A stretch of 64,000 nt of DNA, from positions 59,911,301 through 59,975,300 of the forward strand of contig CP136061.1 of NCBI GenBank assembly GCA_032622095.1, read 5' to 3'. Below, piece after piece: positions 12,480-26,100 of this stretch (its first letter is position 1; the number at the start of each line of letters is the position of its first letter). The notes below the pieces were generated by a model. That model had not been told where the DNA came from. It ran no database searches and saw only the letters and a program-made list of their open reading frames with translations. The DNA comes from Siphonodentalium dalli. Lineage: Eukaryota > Mollusca > Scaphopoda > Gadilida > Siphonodentaliidae. The position numbers and the translations under genes are program-made.

Positions 12480-15400
12480 TTCTTGTTGTTGCTGATGATG
12501 TTGTGTTAACTCACGATTGAGTTCATTGAACACAGATAATATTTGTTTTAAATGTCTGCCAAATCATGCCTGGATACTAGCAAATTAAAGCGTTAACTTC
12601 TAATTATGGAATCATTGCACATTTGATTTTATAAATGATATTCTAGAATAATTTCCAGAAATTTAATCAACATTAATAGAGAGACAAGCTCTCTATATCA
12701 TACAGTATCAGATATAGCCTAAAATGAACAGAACGATATTGTTTCGCGCTGCAGAGAAAAAATGGTGCACAGATTTTCCGATAGTATGTGACATGAAAAA
12801 GTCTTTTCCCCTCATATAAAGTAAATGTTGTAGTATTTCGCGTAATTACCCATCTAATTTGATCGCCGGAGCCGGCCCATAATGTAATACAGCTAGCATC
12901 AAATATAATTTTTGAGGCTCCTAAACATCGTGTTACTGTATGGACTAACAGTATTACCCTCGTCCACCACAAACAGAGCGACAAGATGGACCACCACCAC
13001 CACCACCGTCGAAAGAAGATGGGTCCCCACCGTCCACCGGAGGTGAATCCCCACTGTCTGACGAAGAAGTGCCCCCACCGCCGCCCCACGGAGAGGATAT
13101 CCCACCACCACCACCCAACGGAGGGGATATCCCACCGCCACCACCGCCCAACGGAGGGGATATCCCACCGCCACCACCGCCCAACGGAGGGGATATCCCA
13201 CCGACACCGCCGCCCAACGGAGGGGATATACCACCGTCACCACCGCCCAACGGAGGGGATATCCCAACGCCACCGCCGCCCAACGGAGGAGACATCACAC
13301 CGCCACCAAAGCGTTTGGTAAGTAGACAAGGTGCACTACATTACAAAAAATGTATAATCGTCACCAACATATTTAAATGTAGCTAGATTATGAATTTGAA
13401 TTCAATGAACACATCTCATCTCAATGTACAACCTATATCATACTGCTGCTCTTTTACGCTTCCACATGTATATATACTTATACATTTAATATTTATAATA
13501 CTTAATATGAGCTATGAGACTCAAGAGCCCTGAGGCTGATTATTGGGAAATCTGTAATGTATATTCTGTATATTAACCCTTTACCCAACAGAAGGGCCCT
13601 GTGCCAATGCATTCTCTTATATATGCGAGTCGACCATAGGTCGCCTCGCATATATAAGAGAATGCATTGGCTTAACACATTACAAATTATAAAATTGTTA
13701 AAGAATGTAAGAAAAAATGGTAAAAAGTGTTAAAAAGGCCAATGCATTCTCTTATATATGCGAGGCGACCTATGGTCGACTCGCATATATAAGAGAATGC
13801 ATTGGCACAGGGCATAACTGTAATTATCACAATGTGGTCAAGGAGCCGGTTCCAATGATATCCATAGTTGTATGGTTCTATTGAGACAGACCGAAGATAT
13901 TTTAGGCTGTTGAAGTTTTATTTGGCCGGTTTTGGCCGTTTTGTTGGGTAAAGGGTTAAGACCGATTAAAGGGGTAATGTACGCCATTTTCAATAAATTC
14001 CCGATAATAACAATTAACGATCTAATATCCATAATATATCGAAAAATAAGTAAGTTGAGTCGAAGATATATCATGCAAACGTTCAGGTTAATAGATTATC
14101 TTAAAATCAATGTTAATAATTTGATCTAAATTAAATTGCGAATTTCCGTGTACAAGACGTAATCAAATTAATTGGCGGATAGTGGATTGGGTAACGCGTG
14201 GAACATATGATCGTGCAGAAAAATGTGTTGTTACGGGTCGTAAACTCAAGCCACTCACTGCACTGACTAGTATCTACACAATAACTTAAATGAGTATCTG
14301 GGACTATTATGCATATAATGTAACATTTATTTGATACATTTGCTTGAAAACTGTACAAAAATTACTTGACAATGACAAATTGTATTTTCGCATTCCGGCT
14401 AATCTGCCATCCGTAACATTACTTCGTACTCAACAGACTATATTTACATACTAAGTGTTGTCATCACTAAATCCAGCATTCTGATTGGTCGGCGCCCACG
14501 TGGCTAGTTGCAGTTATTTCTCGGTGAATGCGCAACGGCTCATAACACCAAGCTCATAACAACATCGATACGTCATTGGGTTTGGAAAGACGAACGCGTA
14601 ATGTTTTGGGCGCATTTGGACTCGCGCAGGATTGACTTAATACATCATCGGGTTTCAATATGAAGAGAAATTGTTCCTATTAACTTTTGCCAAGGATGCT
14701 ATTGGGTATTTTGGGCTGTTTTTGTCACGATACACTTTTCGATTTAAATACATTTACAAAAGTGGCTTTTTCGCTAAATGTATATAAATATAAGGATTAA
14801 CTGTTATGTGGACTATTTTTATGGAGATGTAACCGTGATGTAAGTGGTCATAACTTGTATGTAAAACCCTTCGGGTTTTACACAAGTTATGTCCACTTAC
14901 CTCACGGCTACATCTCCATAAAAACAGTCCACATGACAGTTAATCCGTATTTAATCAAATATAATTCTGGTTACCTTATTCTACGACTAAGATACTATAG
15001 AAAATTAGAAACCAACAACAACCTTTGAGCACAGTATCCCTTTAAGTGAGCTAATATCGATCCGATGAGTGTTTTCAAACTTAAGTGATCGAGGAACGTT
15101 TGTTCGGAGACAGTGCTTAATTCAAAAATCACAAAACCGATATGAGCTTAGAAAACTAATTTAAAGACTCATTTAAAGAACAACTTAGTTATACGTGTAA
15201 CCCAATGTCATGCACGACAATACTTGGCGGCACCGTGCACTCATTACATTGTGAAGCCACTGGATTCAATACTGACTTAATGCTGCTAATTCCTCATTCA
15301 GAAGATAAGGACTGTCATCGTTTATTATCACTGTCCACTCTGCTGGCTCCCTTTGGTGCCATATGTTCCAAGACAGTAAACGAACGGCCCACTTGTCGTT

Positions 15401-18400
15401 AACCGAGTATACTGACTTTTGAACATGGGCAAATGTCCAGTGTGTCTCCACTTAGTGAAGCCAGTAATTTTGCGATTATCTGAAGGTCGCCTATTCTCAT
15501 TCAATGGATGTTCATTCAAGCATGTGTATAGCCACTGAAAATATCATCAGTTATAAGATAATGTTATCACATAAAAGAGATTATCTTCACAAAGTTTTAT
15601 CGCATGCTGATAACCACTTCTAAAGATATCGTCGCAAATATAATTTTTGAGGTGATTATATATTATCGTTTAGATGCATGGACATCAAGACATTTTCAAA
15701 AAATTAATGACTTTAATGTCTATTTCAGTTACATAAGAGAAAGTATGATTCCCGTCGCCTAGGAAAACTGTTGACTGTTCTTAGAGAATTGGAACTTGAA
15801 AGTAAGGTTTAGCAATTAAAAATCACAAATATGAAATCCAGTGTCTTCCAAATTTTCAGTGTGTCGATTGCACAACATACTCACAGTGTTAGCTGTCTTG
15901 AGTTTTGCTTCATATGTCACTGGTAGGATGGGCAATCGATGTTTCGACTGTCAGTGTGCAACGTGCGAAAGTTGGTTGTGGTATATATCCCTAATGCATG
16001 TACATGTAACTCACTTGGTGTTTGCCAGTAATTATATATTATGTAGTAAATCAGAGAATTTGTGCATCGGAATCACTGTATTTCGAAGTTTGAGACAGTA
16101 TATGTTGTTGCATGATTGTGAATGGTAATAGCCTCTCGACTGAGTCAGTATTAGTGTTTTTGTGATAACCTGTTATATTTTCCAATGGAAAATAACCATA
16201 TCTATCAACGTACTAAGACATGGCGTCATTCGGCAGTGAAGGTGTTACTGTGCATTTCGACAAATCATACGTGGTGGGCGGTAGCAATCAGGATGAGTCC
16301 GAATTTGTTTGCGGTGTTTTGTTATTTTGCGAGGGGCCAACAATGGGTTGTTAAAAAAATACGCCAGCCACACAGTCGAGATCATCAACAAATCATTGAT
16401 CGATTTGGAGAAATGAAAGGAATGGCATATACATGTATAAAATAAACTGATGTAAAGGCCATTTGCATTTGTGCGAGCCATGTGATTTCATGGAAGGTGC
16501 ATATAAAGATGAGAATGTTGACGGGCACAACCCGCGAGATAACAAACGGTGCTATCAGTAGGTCATACAAAATATGAGTAACACGCAGGAGGAGCGCCGA
16601 AAACTGTCCAAAATTGTCAAACTTTAAAAACAAAGTATGCTCCTATTGCGTTCCTACTTTGTCAAGTATCACGCTCTTATTGCGTTCAAGTCGCTGTCAT
16701 TGTGATGCTGGTACGTTCTCAATACGTTTGCAAAACGCTCTCTGTGCGGGCGCGGAGAGTATAAATAGCGTCCCCTGCGTTCTCCAGTCATAGTCAGTTT
16801 TTAGTTTGTGGGGAATATACCCAACAATCCGCAATAGATTAGCTGTCCGATTAAATCACTGTCACACTCCGCTGCGATCAGGCCGGGGCTTGCATTGCGC
16901 TGTAAAATTATCAAAGCGCCGAGCAAAGCGCACTAAGGTATCCAAGAACCGATGGGTGACGCAGTAACGTCGCAGTTGACACTGGCTAGGACGGGAGAGG
17001 GTCCCCGTGATCGCCTCTGAGCGCCAGAGCGCCGCGTTTGTTTTGTGCATGCACAAACCAAGCGCAGAGGTTCGGCGTTCTGACCAGGCGCAGTACCGTC
17101 GCCACGACAGCGCAACGCGAACGACACGAGCGCCCCGTTGACGTAGCAATGACTGATAAAAGCTACTTGTGGTCACAGCAAGAATTCATCTGCAACTGCA
17201 GTAAGCTTACTATATATGCCTTGGTCAGAACGCAGAGCCTCTGCGCTTGTGTTGTGCATGCACAACACAAGCGCGGCGCCTGGTGCCTATGGGTGACCAT
17301 GGAGACCCTCGCCCGTCGCATATAGCCAGTGTCCACTGCGTCACCAATCGGTTCTTGGAGACCTTAATGCGTTTAGGTGTTCCCTTTGATACTTTTGCAG
17401 CGCAATGCAAGCGCCGACCTGAGTGTGACAGGGGCTTTAGTTGCACGTTCAAAATATTGTGTTCATGGTCATTGGCTGAATCCGAGTGATGCGATTCGAG
17501 GACAAGCCAAGGTCTGTATAAACATTCAAGAACTCACATATTCAAAACCATTTTAGTAATGGCTGCTCTGGTTGCTGTAAGACGGTTGGAACAGTCATAT
17601 TGGTTATGGTCGCTTTACAAAAAATGAACGTATGCAGACATTAAAAAATTTAATATATATGAGTCATTGAATGTTTTATAATAGTCTTTCGCTCGAATTA
17701 GCAAAAGTCCTCTAAAATTAAATTTTATGAAATATAACGGTACTATTCATTAACAGCATCATTTTCTCCCACCAACATCATAGCTAAATCAACAGAATCC
17801 ATCATATGCATATACCAAATTAGAAGGTCCACCAAGCTTAACCAGGGGTGTCATATTTCATACTAATTAGGTAGGTCTACAGTCTAAAATGAGATGAAGA
17901 ATGAAAAAATTGGCCCCAAGATTCCGACAGTGACTTGAATAAACAATTTTGTTTCCATGGCACGTTAACGGTCAGATTCACGTTTTGACCAAGTTTCCTG
18001 GTACTTCAAGATGGATTTTCTCAAAATTTGTCAGGAATTTCTTTGTGACATTTGGTACAAGCAAAAATTATTATTGTGACACAGTATTTAAGAACCATGG
18101 AACCATTGGATAATATAAAACTCATTTACTTCACTTTAAAAGGAATGATTTTTTTTTTATTTTATTGTTTTAGGCACCAAGAACTTACGTAACATATGTT
18201 GTTTTCATAAATGCAGTTCATATATCAATGATATCATATCTGAAGATCAAATTATTTTCTATATTTGAGAAATGTTATATCATGCCTGTTGATCAATGCA
18301 AAATTGGGCTGAGATGAGTTCTGAGTCATGGGTTCGTGAGCAAGTTAAAGCTGATCATCATATCCCTTAACACTGTGGCCTAATTCAGTTGATTGCTCTC

Positions 18401-20130
18401 TGCTTGTGTGGACCACACTGCATATCAAACTTTGTTTTCATTGCGCTGTAATATTTGTAACTGCTTTAATCTCCATTATGGTATGGGGGTATGATGTTAT
18501 ATTATACAACTAAAAAGTTAATTTAACTTTATGATATAAATGAAGCCTCCAATCATAAAGCCAAATACAATAAGTTATTTGGTGACTCGAGTGTTGTGGG
18601 AAATGCTCAGATTATATATACAATAAAGATGATGATATGTGAAATTCAAGATTTTTCGCCAGATAGATCCAGAGAAATTCTTGCAATTTTATGCGAAAAA
18701 ATCAAACGAAGCAAGCGAAAAAATCAAACGACGTCGACGAAATAACAATGATGTTTTTTCGCTTCCTTCGTGTGACATTTTGATGTTTTTTCGCTTTGGG
18801 CGGTTCCTTCGCTTGCTTATATATTTGTATATTAGAAGACTTCAAGCATTTAAGCAAAACGCGCGTCCCCCTCTTAAGGCGACGCAGACCTTTTCACGTA
18901 TTTATCGATTTGTTTATTCCCCGGAACCGTTCCGGAATTTGACAGCAGCACACATCGCCATACCTTATTCGTATTTAAATTCGCGCAATATTGTATTTTC
19001 GCGAACCCGTCGATGCGCAAATTTGAAACTGAGCGAAAATAGTACGACACCTCAGTTTATACCAAACCACCGGGACACAAGAAGGCTATATGTTGATGAG
19101 TTACGTACATGTTGGACCGAATATTAGGCTCGTACGAATTTACATGCGGGCAACCAAAATCAAAACCATTACTGATATGTATGACATAATTATATAGCAA
19201 CAAATCATGGCAACATCATTGATGCTGAAATACTTGTAAGAAATACACAGACAGAAGATGCACGAAAGCACGTCCCCTATTGACTACGCTGGTGTGACAC
19301 CATGACCAAACAGTTTGTTATAGTTATGTCAACACAACTCACAGACAAGTTTTGATTTTTTTATGATGTAAGTTTTCAATATGCGTTTGTGGTTTCACTT
19401 CTTTCGAGTTCATTTAAATTCAGTTTATAACTATCTCAATATCATAATAATGATTTGGAGCGTATAGACACCCGTCTTCAGAAAACATTGATGATGCAGT
19501 TATTCTAAATTATACACAATGTAAAGCCACCGCGGTGGTGTTTAATAAGCACACGTATATTCATTAATGATTAAGATCTGAAACTGTCATCATATCCAAG
19601 CATTTTACGAAAATATTTTTGTCAGTCTTGAATTCGCGCAGCAAGGTGCGCGAATTCAAAGTGCGCAAATTCAAAATTGAGAGAAAAATAGTACTGCGCG
19701 AATTTAAATACGAGTAAGGTATATCAATTGAGGCTACAAACAATCACATATCGTTATAGACTAAATAATTTGCACCCTCGCACAGCACCAACAGGACGAC
19801 AAGTCTCTGGGCCAACGTCAGTTGGAGATGAATCCCAACAGTCCGATGAAGAAGATACCACACCGCCGCCCCACGGAGAGGATCTCACAACGCCACCGCT
19901 TGTGGTAAGTTGGTATGCTGCAGTCTCACCCTTGTCACGTGGTTATGCCAATTAGCTATGGTGTTGGTTAGTCCTACAGACTCCTACTGAATTGATAACA
20001 TGATGTTAGGTCAAACTGATGTTGTTATGAAAAAAGTACCGTTATTTTTCTAAAGTTCTCATTTTCACGGTGTTTGGTTTGTCAGATCGATTTTAGAAAA
20101 AGCCTGTGCATGTATGAAACATTCAAGAAC

Positions 20131-20163
<33 letters not shown>

Positions 20164-23100
20164 TAGGCTGCGCAAAACGAAAGGAAGACTCATTTTGATT
20201 TTGGTCTAGTTCCAACAACCAATAGAACTTTCACTAACACAGTTTGCAATATATATATGTTTTGAATGTTTTATAAAGACATAATGGCTTTTCCTATAGT
20301 TCCGTTCAGATTAGCCAAACAAAGATGAAATGACAAATTTAGAATAGATAACGGTACCTTAACAGCATCGTTGGCTTATACCAGCACCAAAAAATTAGCA
20401 GGACCAACCAACAGTATAGCAAATGAGCAGGACCACTTGGCCAGGCATGCGTGCTGTTACATTTTGATACATAAACCGCATCATATTTTACCAGCTCCCA
20501 CAAATGAGCTTTATTTTTGTGTGACATCAACACAATTGGGTTTCTTCACCATGAATTGATTGTATTTTGACACACATTGAGCCCCAAACCACACCATAAT
20601 TTATGAGCGAAATACACGACGTGCGTGACATCAATAATATTGTATTTCTTCACCATTGGTAAAACTATATACGATAGAGTTCTTTCCCGTTTATTACCCT
20701 TTGACACCAGGTCCCGTTCCTTTCGAACAAAGTTTATCAGTTTGGAACAGACCTCAAAATATTAAACACAAACGGTTCATATTGCACCTCAATTGGTTTA
20801 TCATTAACTATTGATTTTGAAAATCAATATCATAAGTTTGGATGTATGACTATTGAAAATAAACGTGAATTTATTTTGCGTTGGTAAATTATTGGGTTTG
20901 TCATATTCGTTATACAAACCGAAAACTCATACATTGATATTTTGACGACTTCTATTAATTTGGAATTGACATATTGATCTAAATTTGACACCTATTTATA
21001 TTAATTTGCCATATTTTTCACCAAAATGGCCGCCCATCCACCAAAACAGTTTTTCCTTTCAGACTCCAATTTCGGACAATGGTCTAATCGGTGATATTTC
21101 AATAACTCTTTAAACTGAAAACTTTACTTTAATGTATCATATATACCTTGTGATTGTATTGCAGAAGCGGAAGTACGATGTCCGTCGCCTTGGAGACCTG
21201 TTTACTCTTCTCAGAGAATTAGAGCTAGAAAGTAAGATATAACTATAACACATTTGAAATATATGAAGTTCAAATTTCCTATTTCGAATATTTGTAGTAT
21301 CTAGCATTAGTATGTACATGTATCTCTATGTTTACCGTGGTATACTACCGAACTAGTTTTGGGTATTCGCATCAAATAGTTGAACAATTTCATATAACAT
21401 ATAGGACATGCTTTATTTAGGAAGTTTAATAGATAATGTTTCAACGTGTATATTGTGTATCGTCCACAGCACCGCATACGCGCATACGCCCTGAATATTA
21501 GTACTATGTTTACCGTGGTATACTACCGATCTAGTTTTGGGTATTCGAATCAAATAGTTGAACAAATTCATATAACATAAAATCGAAATAAGAATCAGCT
21601 TCAAAATATTGTCTTTGCGCAGCTGAATTCGGCTACATTCATGTTGCAAAATTTAAGCGCTAGATGATAGAAATGTGTTATCATCGTTACCTTATTATAC
21701 ACAACTTAACTTACTGGTAGGTGCCCAAGCTATATGTAAAATGGTATAATAAGTCCACGATAAAAGGAAAATCACTACCTATAAAATCAGTTTATCATTC
21801 ATGGTCAGACAGCCACTTACCTATACTGATTACCTATAAAACCAGTTTATCATTCAGTCAGACAGCCACTTACCTATAATGATTACCTATTATTATTATT
21901 ATTATTTAATTCAGGCAGGATTGCCTATAGAAATATCATAAATAAATACAACAATAAATCAAAATAAAACACAAATTATGTATATAAAAGACTATTCCAG
22001 TGTTGAATCAGTTTTGAGGATGTAATGAGACTGAAATAGCATATTGCTTTGACGATTGTATTGTCACTGTCAGTTACTCTCTCGCGAAACCCGAAAACTG
22101 TCTTTCTTCTCACCTCCGTTAACGACCTTACTCCATCGAACGCGAACATTCCACTCGCACTACAACCCCTACTGTAACCCATCACCATCCTGTACGCATT
22201 GTTATAACATATTGTGAGCTTCTTGTATGTTGACTGTTTATAGGCGACCCATAAATGTGCGCAATATAGAGGCGAGACAAAACGTTCAAATAGGAATCTC
22301 TTGACTTCGCGGGAGCATTTAGAGAACTTTCGGATGATCATATTTGAGCGAGCACAAATTGACCGATATTGGAGTTGGATATCCTCATCGTCGGTCTGGT
22401 CCTCCGATATGATGTGTCCCAAATATTTGAAAGATGGAACATACTTAATATCAGTTCCGCATAATAGCAGTTGATGCACGGTTTTTATGGCGAGATCTTT
22501 TGGTATAAAAGACATCGCAACAGTTTTAGATGCATTATATACCATCTTAAGGTCACCAGCACAGTCCTCACACACCTTTAAGAGTCGACGAAGTCCAAAT
22601 ATTGATGGATAAAATCAGTTTATCATTCAGTCAGATAGCCACTTACCTATAATGATTACCTATACTTGCTTGGCCAGTTGGCTACAAGTGAAGTATAAGG
22701 AAAACCAACTAGCGAGCACCGTTCCCATCTAAATGACATCAACGGTAAGTTATTTGGCTTTAAGTATATTAAGAAACAATGTATACATTCATTTTCTGTC
22801 TTACCATTACCGGTGAGCTTGCTTGCAAACCCTTTATTGCAAAAATCCTAATTAATACTTACATTTCCCATCTAACAGAGCGACAGGTTGCACCACATCG
22901 AGGGGATCAAGTATCGCTTCCAATATCAGTTGAGGTAAGTAAAAAAGCAATGTCACAGACATAGCTGTTAAAACCCCTGTCACACTCAGGCCGGCGCTCT
23001 CACTGCGCTGAAAAAGTACCAACATATGAGTAACACGCAGGAGGAGCGCCGAAAACTGTCGAAAATTGTCAAACTTTTAAAACAAAGTATGCTCCTATTG

Positions 23101-26100
23101 CGTTCCTACTTTGTCAAGTCTCGCGCTCTTAGTGCGTTCAAGTCGCTGTCATTGTGATGCTAGTACGTTCTCAATAAGTTCGCAAAACGTTCTCTGCGCG
23201 GGCGCGGAGAGTATAGATAGCGCCTCCTGCGTTCTCCAGTCATAGTCAGTTTTTAAGTTGTGGGGAAAATACCTAACACTCCGCAATAGATTAGCTGTCC
23301 GATTAAACTACTGTCACACTCCGCTGCGATCAGGCCGGCGCTTGCATTGCGCTGAAAAATAATCAAAGCGCCAAGCAAAGCGCAGTAAGGTATCCAAGAA
23401 CGTATTGGTGACGCAGTGGACACTGGCTAGGACGGGAGAGGGTCCCCGTGATCGCACCAGAGCGCCAGAGCGCCGCGCTTGTTTTGTGCATGCACAAAAC
23501 AAGCGCAGAGGTTCGGCGTTCTGACCAGGTGTAGTACCGTCGCCATGACAGCGCAAAGCGTACTAACAACGCAATGACAACGACTTGAACGCATTAAGAG
23601 CGTTTACGACGTGGAGGAAACGCAGTGAGGGCGTATGAGAGCGCGAGACTTGACAAAGCAGGAACGCAATGGGTCGTAAAAATAGCGCGAAAACGTGATA
23701 AGCGGGATAGGGGCATAGCTTGTCACGCGCGCCGCATGTATGACTGGTGGGGAGTTTCTCGTTTCGCGTGCGGGCTGACATTATCAATGGGTGTTTTATT
23801 AGTTTTATTTATAGAATGGGAATTTTTGGGAATATTTAAAAGTCAAACTGCGAGCTGGAGGCCGAGTCCATTAAAAGGTGCTTGTAGTTGGGGAAATTAA
23901 ATTTCGTTTATTGTGTTAATCAACGTTGATTAATGTTGATTTTTGGTTTGTGATAAACTATATGTGTATTACAAATGAAAGAAATTTCTGCAGCCCACTG
24001 GGGGGTTGTAGTCGGAGACGGTCGAGTCGAGTCGACCACCGGTTCGTTAATTAGGTGTTGGTTGTTATTGTTATTTAACGGAATTCTGAGTTGGTCATTC
24101 GCAAAACCAATATATTTTATATTCTACAATTACATTCTTGGGTTTATAATATATGACCTTGAGCGCGTTACCATTTCTGACATTGGTTCTCTTGTTTTAA
24201 CAGATTGTAAATTTCTGACAATTTTCCGCGCTTCCACTGTGCGTTACTCGTATTTTGATACTTGTTCAACTCAAAGCAAATGCCAGCTTGAGTGTGACAG
24301 TGGTATGAGCAGACCGCATTTCAAAGTGGGATCGTAGTGTAAACCTGCTGTAAACGCCGGAAGAACGCCATGTATAACGATTGGGCGTAAAGCGAGCGCT
24401 AGAGTCGCAGTGGCAGCACAATGTGGACGTTCTATGAGCGGGAACCAGTCCATAACACCCCATGACAGCGCAGAAAGAGCGCAATAAGTTTTGGACAGAG
24501 CCTCATTGAGCGTATTAAGGACGGGAAAGGCACGTAGGGATAATTTGATTAAGCTCACTGTAGTCGCAAAAGACAAGATTAATTTCTTGCTGCGACCACG
24601 AGAAGATAATATGCGCTCTTGCTACGTACACATAACGCTCACGTCGCTCGATTGGCGCTTTGCTTTGCGCTGTCACGGCGACAGTACTACGTCCTGGTCA
24701 GAACGCCGAGCCTCTGCGCTTGTTTTGTGCATGCATAAAACAAGCGCGGCGCTCTGGCACCTATGGGCGACCATGAAGATCCTCGGCCGTTGTAGCCAGT
24801 GTCCACTGCGTCACCAATCGGTTCTTGGAGACCTTAGTGCGTTTAGGTGGGCGCTTTGATACTTTTGCAGCGCAATGAGAGCGCCGGCCTGAGTGTGACA
24901 GGGGCTTAACACAAAGCACACGTGGAGAGTATGTCGTGAACATGGGAGGTGATCGGACATCTTATTACGGTGACAATACACATACCGCGAAAAAAATGGA
25001 AGAATAAATTGCGGGTATAATTAAACTATGAATGAGTATAATAAACTCATTCGCAGACTGAAGCTACACACACTACCATCATAATGATATATAATCATCT
25101 CAAAGTTAACATGCTGTTTGATTTCATACAACGAAAATAGACACGCTTAATTTGGAATGCCAAAGAAGGAGATAGTTCTGAAAGTTCTGGCGATATATAT
25201 AGCATTCCTCTACACAGAAGACACTGGCAAACATGCGCAATAAGATCGAAATTTAGGAATAAGTTCGCAATTAGTTAGAGACACAATAATCACAATTTAC
25301 TTTCATGTACAACTTATGCGGGGCAGTCACGATATAGCATCAACAATTCTTCAAACCGGGAAACTCTGAAGCTGGATTGCCAAACTCGAAGTACGTGGCA
25401 CTACGTGAACAACTTTAACATAGGGAGTAGAGTACAAACATTATATTTCCAATACAATATAGCGAAATCATTGAAACACTCTCAAGTTTGTATCATACGC
25501 ACACGCTGTCATTCGTTTACATATCCGGATATCCGTTTAGCCTTACCGTTTTGTATTGAGACCTCACACGGAACATGACACGCTACGCGTCTATAATGTG
25601 TCATCATCCTATTGTTTTGACTTACGTTCTCGCTCGTTTCCACTTGAGTATTCCTTTACTCGGTCGACCGATTGTTATATCAGCTACGATAATTGATTCG
25701 TCATTGATGACACCGAATCATCTGATTATCTGAATCATCCTACTAATAGAAATAAATGCCATGCGCATTGTTTGCGTCGGACGTTTATTTAAGAGCAAAC
25801 CATATGTTACACCAGTTATAATGAATCATGTATACAGAGTTCCACATCGCAGACTTGCACCCTGGAATGTAATGCATGCAACATACATTGTAACTCGCGT
25901 TTTGTAGTATACTATCGGATCGGATATGCATTGTCTGCTTATAGAGAGCACATTAGTATATGACCATACACGGTGTTAAGGTCATCCCAGTTCTTGCTAA
26001 TTGTGTGAATTACATGTCTATATGTACACCATGAACTAAAATGCGACTCGTTCTTTACTAAATTATGATCACAATGAAGCGGATCGATTCAATTCTACAA

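Noticed and set aside
12899-13298. Long minus-strand open frames opposite exon B1 (glycine- or valine-rich)
   Set aside because: They are shadows of the 33-bp coding repeat. The plus frame has a matching splice phase, homology to exon B2 and a biological context.
13597-13804. Recurrent short frames containing ILLYMR and RIYKRMHW in five places
   Set aside because: These translate the MITE hairpin palindrome on either strand and are not genes.
15859-15930. Hydrophobic stretch with cysteines just after exon A2, resembling a second signal peptide
   Set aside because: There is no ATG in the frame, and the frame that has an ATG at 15832 stops quickly. No splice partner fits.
18639-19127. 162-codon open frame
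   Set aside because: It has no ATG start, lies in inverted-repeat sequence of GCGAAAAAATC blocks and shows no domain.
10746-21231. Assigning the peptides to the CRF/DH44 or egg-laying hormone family
   Set aside because: Only the LLRE core and helical nature agree. Length, register, missing amidation signal and missing C-terminal half argue against a confident assignment.
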